Shown here: positions 1 to 5,992 of the stretch, piece after piece
Numbering within the stretch: the first letter of the stretch is position 1
Layout: each line of letters starts with the position of its first letter
From: JAOTYV01 sp041557595
GTDB taxonomy: Bacteria > Pseudomonadota > Alphaproteobacteria > UBA8366
NCBI GenBank assembly: GCA_041557595.1
Contig: JBFFGE010000190.1
Location: 1 to 8,460, forward strand
Direction of reading: 5' to 3'
Length of the DNA stretch: 8,460 bases
Made by a program: the position numbers and the translations under genes
Notes under the pieces: generated by a model
What the model was told of the DNA's origin: nothing
Databases searched by the model: none
The model's input: the letters and a program-made list of their open reading frames with translations, nothing else

Positions 1-141
1 CCGACTTATCGGTCCACAGCCAGGATAAACTCAACGCCGTCGCACGGGAACTCAACGAGAGACCGAGAAAGACCTTGAACTACTTTTCACCCGCTGAGAA
101 GTTCGACGAGTGTGTTGCGGCGATCGGTTGAATCGGCAACG
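1..141 (+). mobile_element. Probable right end of an IS30-family insertion sequence
   Basis: The transposase tail implies that an insertion sequence terminates shortly after base 131. In many IS30-type elements the right terminal inverted repeat overlaps or directly follows the transposase stop codon. A GTTGCGGCGATCGGTTGAA-like stretch at about 114-132 would be a suitable terminal repeat. The left end is outside the window, so neither the inverted repeat nor a target duplication can be confirmed. The boundary at about 141 is an estimate. Confidence 0.4.
3..131 (+). CDS. IS30-family transposase, C-terminal fragment (5' end outside window)
   Basis: The open frame enters from the left edge and gives 42 residues before a TGA stop. 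The segment LNERPRKTLNYFSPAEKF is the hallmark C-terminal end of IS30-family DDE transposases, where an N-x-RPRK-x-L block is followed by a (T/S)PAE block. The catalytic DDE residues would lie upstream, outside the window, so I cannot tell whether the gene is intact or a remnant. It reads towards the transporter genes, and no coding sequence separates them. The family call rests on this short but characteristic motif. Confidence 0.85.
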   Translation, partial: DLSVHSQDKLNAVARELNERPRKTLNYFSPAEKFDECVAAIG

Positions 142-223
142 ATATCCGGACGTTGACCGCTCAGCTCGCCATATCCGAGTAAATTATTCCGAATCTACGC
201 GCGACGATGGCCGCGATGCCAAT

Positions 224-252
224 TTGTCGCAGATGGCATTGTCCGCTAACAT
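224..252 (+). promoter_or_regulatory. Candidate sigma70-like promoter for the ABC transporter genes
   Basis: TTGTCG at 224-229 matches four of six bases of the -35 consensus. TAACAT at 247-252 matches four of six of the -10 consensus. The spacer is the ideal 17 bp. Transcription would start near base 259, leaving a leader of about 85 bases before the ATG at 345. Matches of this quality occur by chance, so this is only the best candidate in the gap. A TTGACC at 153-158 has no -10 element at a usable distance. Confidence 0.35.
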
Positions 253-282
253 GAACTTCGGAATTCAAGAACAGGAACAAAC

Positions 283-295
283 TATTTCTGAAATA
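283..295. promoter_or_regulatory. 13-bp odd palindrome, possible operator
   Basis: TATTTC and GAAATA form perfect 6-bp arms around a single central T. The site lies about 30 bp downstream of the candidate -10 element and 50 bp upstream of the binding-protein ATG, a position from which a repressor could block transcription. No regulator gene is present in the window to pair with it. AT-rich palindromes of this size can arise by chance. Confidence 0.25.
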
Positions 296-344
296 AGAAG
301 CTGGAGTCGGCGAAATAGCCGGGTCTCAGCAAGGGAGAAACATC

Positions 345-1364
345 ATGATTAAAAAAGTTCTAGGCATCGCCCTTAAATCCGGCGTCCTGCTGGGGCTTGC
401 CACATCCCCGGCCTGGGCCGGCGGCGATCTGGCGATGGCGAAGAAAGAAGGCAAGGTCGTCTGGTATTCGTCGATTGCGCTGCCGATCGCCCAACAGATG
501 TGCAATACGTTCAACGAAAAGAAAATGGGCTTCGAATGCGTTCTCCATCGCAGCGGCTCGGGCAAGCTGTACAAACGCTGGGTGCAGGAAGCCAAGTCGA
601 AAATTTTCGAAGCGGATATTCTCCACACCTCGAACAGCGGCCATTTTCTGACGCTGCAGAAGCAAGGCGTCTTCATCAAATACGCGCCCGAGGGAACCGA
701 GAAGTTCCCGGCGGCGTTCAAGGGCGATGGCGGGTATTGGACGGTCCTTCGCTCCTTCGCCTACGTTCCCGCCTATAACACGACGAAGGTAAAAGCGGCC
801 GACGTGCCCACGAGCTGGCTCGATTTGCTCGACCCGAAATGGGGCGGGAAGATCGTCAACGCCCATCCGAGCTACAGCGGCTCCGTCAGCGTCGGCATGT
901 CCATGCTGGTCAAAGAGTTCGGCTGGGAATTCATGGACAAGCTGTCCGACCTGAAGCCCCGTGTCGTGCAATCCGCCGTCGATACAACGACCTATCTGGT
1001 GCGCGGTGAGGCGGACATCACGTCGGGGACCGCAAGCTACAACTTGTTCAACGCGATCAAGAAGGGCGAAAAGGTCAAGATGTTGCTGCCGAAGGAAGGC
1101 GTGCCTTTCGTCGTTTCGCCGCAGGCTATCTTCAAATCGGCACCGCATCCGAACGCCGCGAAGATCTTCTCCGACTGGTTGTTCAGCAAGGAGGCGCAGC
1201 AAATCCTTGTCGAGCGCGGCCTATACGTGGGCCATCCAGGGGTGAAATATCCCGAAGGACAAGTGCCGCTGAGCGAGCTGAAGCTGATGACCATGTCGCC
1301 GGAGGAAGCGACAAAAATGCGGAATCCGATCCGCGATGCCTTCCGCAAGAAGTTCGGCGTTTAG
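345..1364 (+). CDS. ABC transporter periplasmic substrate-binding protein (ferric/AfuA-type family)
   Basis: This 339-residue protein is the periplasmic receptor of the importer encoded by the next two genes. It has a clear Sec signal peptide: MIKK, then a hydrophobic core at about residues 5-19, then a PAWA|GG cleavage site after Ala25. The mature part has the cluster-D solute-binding fold of the FbpA/AfuA/PgtC type. Landmarks are VVWYSS soon after the signal, the block PTSWLDLLDPKWGGKI at residues 155-170, the region around TTTYLVRGEADI, and a C-terminal ASP-like stretch ending in SDWLFSKEAQQILVERG. There is no adjacent Tyr-Tyr pair, which bacterial ferric-binding FbpA proteins use to hold iron, so an organic anion is more likely than Fe(III). 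The ATG start is supported by AGGGAG about 8 bases upstream and by the intact signal peptide. The gene ends in tandem stops, TAG then TGA. Family certain; substrate unknown. Confidence 0.9.
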   Translation: MIKKVLGIALKSGVLLGLATSPAWAGGDLAMAKKEGKVVWYSSIALPIAQQMCNTFNEKKMGFECVLHRSGSGKLYKRWVQEAKSKIFEADILHTSNSGHFLTLQKQGVFIKYAPEGTEKFPAAFKGDGGYWTVLRSFAYVPAYNTTKVKAADVPTSWLDLLDPKWGGKIVNAHPSYSGSVSVGMSMLVKEFGWEFMDKLSDLKPRVVQSAVDTTTYLVRGEADITSGTASYNLFNAIKKGEKVKMLLPKEGVPFVVSPQAIFKSAPHPNAAKIFSDWLFSKEAQQILVERGLYVGHPGVKYPEGQVPLSELKLMTMSPEEATKMRNPIRDAFRKKFGV

Positions 1365-1374
1365 TGAACCGTCG

Positions 1375-1409
1375 TCCGGTACGGCAACAAGACGCGTTGT
1401 CGTACCGGA
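1375..1409 (+). terminator. Hairpin between binding-protein and permease genes (terminator or attenuator)
   Basis: TCCGGTACGGCAAC at 1375-1388 pairs with GTTGTCGTACCGGA at 1396-1409. The 14-bp stem has one G-U wobble and a 7-base loop, AAGACGC. It is followed by TCTTTTCC, a short and interrupted T tract. The hairpin starts 10 bases after the binding-protein stop codon. Such hairpins often let the binding-protein mRNA accumulate in excess over the membrane subunits, through partial termination or protection of the 3' end. The weak T tract suggests partial rather than full termination, which is consistent with the permease gene depending on read-through. Confidence 0.75.
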
Positions 1410-1436
1410 TCTTTTCCTAGGGTATTAGGTCTTACA

Positions 1437-3167
1437 GTGGAACTCATTCTGACCCGCACGCTGGCCCGGGCCAGGGCTTTCGACGCGACTGCCATCGTCT
1501 GGACGATCACGGCGGTGCTCCTCGTCATTCTGATCGTCGGGCCGACTTATTTCCTGGTCAAGGAAAGCATTTTCATTCCCGACGAAGTCGGCCTGATCGA
1601 AGTCAGCGGCCATTACGGACTCGGGAATTTTATCGAGGTTTTCACTAACGACCTTTACTTGAGTCCGATCTTCTGGACCGTCATTGTCTCGATCTCGGTG
1701 GGGCTCTTGAGCGTCGCTGTCGGCGCCTTGATGGCCTGGGCCGTGGCCAGAACGGACATTCCCTTTCCCGGAATGATCCGGACCGGCGCCCTGCTGTCCT
1801 TCGTCACGCCGCCATTCCTCGGCGCCGCCGCCTGGGTCATTCTGGCGGGACCGCGCGAAGGCTGGCTGAACCACGTGTACAGATGGGTAACCGGCGCCGG
1901 GCCGGATTCCTATATATTCGATATCTTCACGATGCCCGGCCTGATTTTCGTAATGGCGCTGTATGTCATCCCGCTGGTCTTCATCGTCGCGCTGTCGGGT
2001 CTCAACAACATTTCCTCGGACCTTGAAGATGCCTCCAACATCGCCGGCGCGGGTACGCTCGCGACGATGGTCGGCGTGACCCTGCCGCTCGTGCTGCCCG
2101 CCTTGTTCGCCGGTCTGATCCTGGCATCGCTGGAATCGATGATTATCTTCAGCACGCCGGCGATGCTCGCGATCCCCGCCGGCCAGCACGTCATGACCAC
2201 ACAGATTCGCGCCTTCATGCAATCGGACGACTATCAGGTCGGGCTCGCTGCCGCCTTCGCGCTACCGATGCTGATCGCAGCGATTTGCTTGATCTGGTCG
2301 CGACGGAAGGCGCTCGGCCGCCGAGGCTACGCCACGATCGGCGGCAAGGGCGCGCGTCGGCGGCCGCAAAAACTCGGCGGCTACCGTTGGCTCGCATTCG
2401 CGCTCTGCGTTGCGCCGCTGGGCTGCTCGCTCCTGTTGCCCGCTGCCGCGCTCGGCGTCACGTCGATAATGAAAACCTACGGCGGCGGCCTTCAACTCTC
2501 GAACCTGACGCTCGAACACTATGATTTCATCTTCACCAATGACGCGGTGTCGGGATCGATTTGGAACACGTTGCTCCTTGGCGCCATGGCGGCGACCGCC
2601 GGCACGCTGCTCGCCGGCATGATCGCCTATATCTCGCAACGCCGGCTGGTGCGCGGGCATCAGTTCATGGCGTTTCTCGCCACCGTGCCGATTGCTATTC
2701 CGGGCATCGTCCTCGCCATCGGATTGTTCGCGGCGTATACGCGCGAGCCAATCGTGCTCTACGGCACGCTCTGGATCCTGTTCATCGCCTATCTGACGAA
2801 ATATCTGCCAATTGCATTCCAGACCAGCAACGCGGCCCTGATGAGCATCCACCCCGAGCTTGAGGAATGCGCGCGCATTCTCGGCGCCAACCGTCTCGCG
2901 GTTTTCGCCCAGATCACCGTGCCCTTGTTCAAGGCCGGTCTGATCGCCTCCTGGATCCTGATCTTCATGCCGTCGATCCGCGAACTCAGTTCGTCGGTCC
3001 TGTTATTTACGACCAAATCCAAGGTGGTATCGGTGGTCATTCTCGACTTCTACGAGGAGGGCCGGCTCGACATCGTTTCCGCGCTCGGCGTGATGCTGAT
3101 GGTCATCACCCTGTTCGTCGTCATCATCGCCTATCGAATCCTGGGCCGCGACTTCATGAGAACATAA
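1437..3167 (+). CDS. ABC transporter permease, fused two-domain (FbpB/SfuB type)
   Basis: This 576-residue inner-membrane protein forms the translocation pore of the importer. It is a tandem fusion of two BPD_transp_1 domains, as usual for the ferric/AfuA-type family, with about twelve hydrophobic segments. Each half carries an EAA-type loop that contacts the ATPase: one around E197-D-A (LEDASNIAGAGTLATMVGVT) and one around E476-E-C-A (ELEECARILGANRLAVFAQI). A basic, polar linker at about residues 286-318 separates the halves. The start is a GTG at 1437 with TTAGGT about 7 bases upstream, a modest ribosome-binding site; this start leaves a short polar N terminus before the first membrane segment. 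The gap after the binding-protein gene holds a hairpin. The ATPase gene starts 5 bp after the stop codon, so these two are co-transcribed. One polypeptide supplies both membrane domains, so no second permease gene is needed. Confidence 0.92.
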   Translation: MELILTRTLARARAFDATAIVWTITAVLLVILIVGPTYFLVKESIFIPDEVGLIEVSGHYGLGNFIEVFTNDLYLSPIFWTVIVSISVGLLSVAVGALMAWAVARTDIPFPGMIRTGALLSFVTPPFLGAAAWVILAGPREGWLNHVYRWVTGAGPDSYIFDIFTMPGLIFVMALYVIPLVFIVALSGLNNISSDLEDASNIAGAGTLATMVGVTLPLVLPALFAGLILASLESMIIFSTPAMLAIPAGQHVMTTQIRAFMQSDDYQVGLAAAFALPMLIAAICLIWSRRKALGRRGYATIGGKGARRRPQKLGGYRWLAFALCVAPLGCSLLLPAAALGVTSIMKTYGGGLQLSNLTLEHYDFIFTNDAVSGSIWNTLLLGAMAATAGTLLAGMIAYISQRRLVRGHQFMAFLATVPIAIPGIVLAIGLFAAYTREPIVLYGTLWILFIAYLTKYLPIAFQTSNAALMSIHPELEECARILGANRLAVFAQITVPLFKAGLIASWILIFMPSIRELSSSVLLFTTKSKVVSVVILDFYEEGRLDIVSALGVMLMVITLFVVIIAYRILGRDFMRT

Positions 3168-3172
3168 CAATA

Positions 3173-4264
3173 ATGGCTACTTTAGAACTCCAGAACCTTT
3201 CGAAATCCTACGACGGCGTAACGCGCGCGCTCGATGCGGTAAACCTGAACATCGCGCATGGCGAACTGGTCGCCTTGCTCGGGCCATCGGGTTGCGGAAA
3301 GACGACGACACTCCGGCTGGTCGCCGGGTTCATGGAACCCGATGAAGGTGAAATCCGGGTCGGCGGCAACGTCATTGCGTCGCCCAGCCATTCATTGCCT
3401 CCGGAACGCCGCCGGATGTCGATGATTTTCCAGAGTTACGCGATCTGGCCACACAAAACGATTTATCAGAATGTCGCCTATGGCTTGAAATACCGCGGGA
3501 TCAGCGGTGCCGATGCGGCGGATAAAATCCGGAAAATCCTGGGCGTGGTGCAGCTCGATCAATTGGCCGAACGATATCCCGGCGAACTTTCCGGCGGCCA
3601 GCAGCAGCGTGTCGCCCTGGCGCGCGCCCTGGTGGTGGAGCCGGAAATTCTGCTGCTCGACGAGCCGCTCAGTAATCTCGACGCCAACCTGCGGGAAGAA
3701 ATGCGGTTCGAGATTCGCCGCCTGCATGACGAATTCCATTTCACCTCCGTCTACGTGACGCATGACCAGTCGGAAGCCATGGTGATCGCGGACCGTATCT
3801 GCGTCATGAACCAAGGCCGGATCGAGCAGGTCGGCACGCCGGATGAGATCTACGAACGCCCGCGCACGCGGTTCGTCGCGGAATTCGTGGGGAAGACCAA
3901 TCTCCTGACGGGCGCATTGGTCGGCCCCGACCGCTTCGACTTGGGTGGCGGCATCGTCCTGTCGATAACGCCGCAACCGGATATTCGCACGGACGAGCAA
4001 ATCTCGGTGTCGCTCCGCCCCCATGATATCCGCCTCGTCAGGCAAGCGGACAAGGCGGACGCAAAGTCGGGAAATGGCTATTTAAGCTTTCAAGGCACCG
4101 TCGAGGAATGTTTCTATTTCGGCGAGGTGCTGGATTACCAGGTCCGCATCGGCGACTCTTGCGCATTGCGCGTGATCGAACCGCCCGGCAACCGCTGCGC
4201 GCCGGGAGAGACAGTCGACGTCCTGATCCATCCCGATCATTGCGTAGCGGTGCGCGCGAACTGA
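3173..4264 (+). CDS. ABC transporter ATP-binding protein with TOBE domain
   Basis: This 363-residue protein is the cytoplasmic ATPase that powers the importer. All nucleotide-binding motifs are intact: Walker A GPSGCGKTT at residues 37-45, Q-loop Gln87, signature LSGGQQQR at 139-146, Walker B LLLLDEP with Asp163 and Glu164, D-loop NLDA, and switch His197 in VTHD. The region from about residue 279 (SVSLRPHDIRLV onwards) is a TOBE domain, as in the PotA/FbpC/UgpC group. I chose the ATG at 3173 because the family normally begins MxxLELxNLSKSY. The same frame stays open for about 300 bases upstream, but that stretch overlaps the permease gene and looks non-native. The Shine-Dalgarno sequence is weak (GAGAAC about 10 bases upstream). 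The 5-bp gap suggests translational coupling to the permease gene. Substrate specificity lies in the other subunits. Confidence 0.94.
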   Translation: MATLELQNLSKSYDGVTRALDAVNLNIAHGELVALLGPSGCGKTTTLRLVAGFMEPDEGEIRVGGNVIASPSHSLPPERRRMSMIFQSYAIWPHKTIYQNVAYGLKYRGISGADAADKIRKILGVVQLDQLAERYPGELSGGQQQRVALARALVVEPEILLLDEPLSNLDANLREEMRFEIRRLHDEFHFTSVYVTHDQSEAMVIADRICVMNQGRIEQVGTPDEIYERPRTRFVAEFVGKTNLLTGALVGPDRFDLGGGIVLSITPQPDIRTDEQISVSLRPHDIRLVRQADKADAKSGNGYLSFQGTVEECFYFGEVLDYQVRIGDSCALRVIEPPGNRCAPGETVDVLIHPDHCVAVRAN

Positions 4265-4326
4265 CCGGAACCCGCGCGCCCATAGGGTAAAGCAATCGCA
4301 AGATCCGTGGTCCCCCGGCCCGAATG

Positions 4327-4342
4327 GCCGCGTCGACGCGGC
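4327..4342. repeat. 16-bp perfect palindrome
   Basis: GCCGCGTCGACGCGGC reads the same on both strands without interruption. It shares two bases with the inverted repeat that follows. It could be a protein-binding dyad. As RNA it would form a very GC-rich hairpin, but with no loop, and no T tract follows it, so a simple intrinsic terminator is unlikely. Confidence 0.5.
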
Positions 4343-4359
4343 GCAAATAGGATTTGCGC
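4341..4359. promoter_or_regulatory. Interrupted inverted repeat, candidate operator upstream of sulfatase gene
   Basis: The 8-bp arms GCGCAAAT (4341-4348) and ATTTGCGC (4352-4359) are perfect reverse complements around a 3-bp spacer, AGG. The centre lies about 60 bp upstream of the sulfatase ATG. The size and symmetry match a site for a dimeric helix-turn-helix regulator, such as a GntR, LacI or TetR family member. No regulator gene is visible in the window, so the link is inferred from position and symmetry only. Confidence 0.4.
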
Positions 4360-4409
4360 GAACTGCCGGCACTTGTTAGCGAAAGAGGGCGAACGCCGGG
4401 AGGGACCGA

Positions 4410-5951
4410 ATGGCAAAACCGAATACGCCCAACATCCTGCTGATCATGGCCGACCAATTGGCGCCGCAGGCGCTGCCGTTGCATGGCCACGCCCTGGTCA
4501 AGACGCCCAATTTGCAGCGCCTGGCCGAGGACGGCGTGGTTTTCGACAATGCGTATTGCAATTTTCCACTTTGCGTGCCGTCGCGCATGTCGATGCTGGC
4601 CGGCCGTCTGGCGCACAATATCGGCTCCTGGGACAACGCGACCGAATTGCCGGCGGCGACGCCGACCATGGCGCACTACCTGCGAAACGCCGGCTATTCG
4701 GCGACATTGGCCGGCAAGATGCACTTCATCGGACCCGATCAGCTGCACGGCTATGGCGAGCGCGTTTCGACCGACGTCTATCCGTCGAACTTTGCCTGGA
4801 CGCCCGACTGGATCAAGGGCGAGCGCTACCGTCCCACCGGCATCAATATGCGGGCCGTGGTCGACGCCGGCATTTGCGTGCGCAGTTTGCAGATCGACTA
4901 TGACGACGAGGTCGAGCACGCGGGTATCCAGAAAATTTACGACCTGGCGCGGTTCTCCAACGACCAGCCCTTCTTTCTCACGGCGTCCTTCACCCATCCC
5001 CATTCGCCGTTCGTAACGACCCAAAAATACTGGGACCTTTACGATCACGACGAAATCGACATGCCGGCGGTGCCGGAAATCCCGGTCGACGATCTGGATG
5101 AATTCAGCCGTTGGCTTCACTATGCCCATGCCGCCGACCTGCACAAGGTGACCGACGAACACATCCGTACCGCGCGGCACGCCTATTACGGTATGTGCAG
5201 CTATATCGACGACAAGGTCGGGCGCATTCTCGACACGATGGAGGAGACCGGGCTGCTCGACGACACCGTTGTCATCTTCACCGCCGATCATGGCGAAATG
5301 CTCGGCGAGCGGGGCATGTGGTACAAGCAGTGCTTTTTCGAATGGTCGGTCCGGGTGCCGATGATCGTCCGCTACCCGCGCGCGTTTTCGCCCCGGCGCG
5401 TGTCCGAGCTGGTCTCGCTGATCGACCTGATCCCGACCTTGCGCGACATTGCCGCCGACGGCAGCGCACCGGAACCGGCATCGCCATTGGATGGACAATC
5501 GATGGTCGGCCTGCTGTCGGGAAAGGCCGGGGGTTGGAACAACGCCGTGATTTCCGAATACACCGGCGAAGGCGTCATCGCACCGTGCCGCATGGTCCGC
5601 CGCGACGATCACAAATACATCTATACGCACGGCCATCCTGCCATGCTGTTCAATACGGCGAAGGATCCGCTCGAACTGGAAAACCTGGCCGGTACGTCGG
5701 CGGCGGCAAAAATCGAAGCCGAACTACGGTCAGAACTGCTCGACGGCTGGGATCCGGATCATATCGCAGCCCAGTGCATCCAAAGCCAGAAGGAGCGGTT
5801 GTTCATACAAGAGACGACGGGCGGCAATCCGAATTGGGCGTTCAAGTTCAGGCCCGATGACGGCGAACGGTTCGTCCGCAACGACAGCGCCGTCGGCACC
5901 AAGATTAAGGCGCGCTACCCCTTCGTCGAGCCGACGCCGTTCGAACGTTAG
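4410..5951 (+). CDS. Choline-sulfatase-like (BetC-family) type I sulfatase
   Basis: This 513-residue protein should hydrolyse an alkyl sulfate ester to the alcohol plus sulfate. The formylglycine motif C-x-P-S-R is present at Cys55 (PLCVPSR). Metal and active-site landmarks are Asp15-Gln16 in IMADQ, Lys103 and His105 in GKMH, Asp293-His294 in TADHGEMLGERG, and Lys306 in MWYKQCFFEWSVRVP. GPDQLHGYGERVSTDVYPSNFAWTPD and the C-terminal segment at about residues 450-497 (QSQKERLF ... RYPF) closely follow choline sulfatases such as Sinorhizobium meliloti BetC, including the choline-sulfatase C-terminal domain. Length also fits (about 510 residues). There is no signal peptide, so it acts in the cytoplasm on imported substrate; it needs a formylglycine-generating enzyme, which is not encoded here. 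The start has a strong GGGAGGG site 5 bases upstream. No betA, betB or betI neighbours are present, so the natural substrate may not be choline sulfate. Fold and chemistry are near certain; substrate is not. Confidence 0.88.
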   Translation: MAKPNTPNILLIMADQLAPQALPLHGHALVKTPNLQRLAEDGVVFDNAYCNFPLCVPSRMSMLAGRLAHNIGSWDNATELPAATPTMAHYLRNAGYSATLAGKMHFIGPDQLHGYGERVSTDVYPSNFAWTPDWIKGERYRPTGINMRAVVDAGICVRSLQIDYDDEVEHAGIQKIYDLARFSNDQPFFLTASFTHPHSPFVTTQKYWDLYDHDEIDMPAVPEIPVDDLDEFSRWLHYAHAADLHKVTDEHIRTARHAYYGMCSYIDDKVGRILDTMEETGLLDDTVVIFTADHGEMLGERGMWYKQCFFEWSVRVPMIVRYPRAFSPRRVSELVSLIDLIPTLRDIAADGSAPEPASPLDGQSMVGLLSGKAGGWNNAVISEYTGEGVIAPCRMVRRDDHKYIYTHGHPAMLFNTAKDPLELENLAGTSAAAKIEAELRSELLDGWDPDHIAAQCIQSQKERLFIQETTGGNPNWAFKFRPDDGERFVRNDSAVGTKIKARYPFVEPTPFER

Positions 5952-5959
5952 GATCGCGG

Positions 5960-5981
5960 CGGCACCGATACGGCACCGATA
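5960..5981 (+). repeat. Two-copy 11-bp tandem repeat
   Basis: CGGCACCGATA occurs twice head to tail (5960-5970 and 5971-5981) in the 41-bp gap between the sulfatase gene and the next gene. The last bases run into the ribosome-binding site of the following gene. It is most simply a slippage duplication that lengthened the spacer. Confidence 0.7.
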
Positions 5982-5992
5982 CGGAGCAAAGC

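Larger units (their letters stand above)
132..344 (+). other. Intergenic leader between the IS end and the transporter genes
   Basis: This 213-bp gap is richer in A and T than the flanking genes. A small open frame at 110-352 crosses it, but it starts inside the transposase tail, overlaps the next gene and encodes nothing recognisable, so I treat the gap as non-coding. It contains a plausible sigma70-type promoter (224-252), a 13-bp odd palindrome (283-295), and an AGGGAG ribosome-binding site just before the ATG at 345. A short CGGC/GCCG stem (308-311 with 318-321) lies just upstream of the ribosome-binding site. Confidence 0.6.
4265..4409 (+). other. Intergenic region between transporter and sulfatase genes
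   Basis: This 145-bp gap holds no plausible gene. It contains a small CGGCC-CGAAT-GGCCG stem (4316-4330), a 16-bp perfect palindrome (4327-4342) and an abutting interrupted inverted repeat (4341-4359). A strong ribosome-binding site, GGGAGGG at 4398-4404, lies 5 bases before the sulfatase ATG. I see no convincing -35/-10 pair, so the catabolic genes may be read through from the transporter genes or from a promoter with a non-consensus sigma factor. Confidence 0.6.

Noticed and set aside
153..158. TTGACC as a -35 element
   Set aside because: It matches the -35 consensus well, but the nearest -10-like hexamer (TAAATT at 180-185) is 21 bp away, too far for a normal promoter.
110..352. 80-codon plus-strand open frame across the leader
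   Set aside because: It begins inside the transposase tail, overlaps the binding-protein start, is highly polar and resembles no known protein.
360..1202. Minus-strand open frame opposite the binding-protein gene
   Set aside because: It overlaps a gene with a signal peptide and family motifs, and the antisense product is not recognisable.
2867..3172. Upstream extension of the ATPase reading frame
   Set aside because: The 102 extra codons lie fully inside the permease gene in another frame, and the family N terminus begins at the ATG at 3173.
4038..5636. Long minus-strand open frame (532 codons) opposite the sulfatase gene
   Set aside because: It is the antisense shadow of a well-supported sulfatase gene in GC-rich DNA. 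The translation is rich in Arg, His and Val with no recognisable domain.
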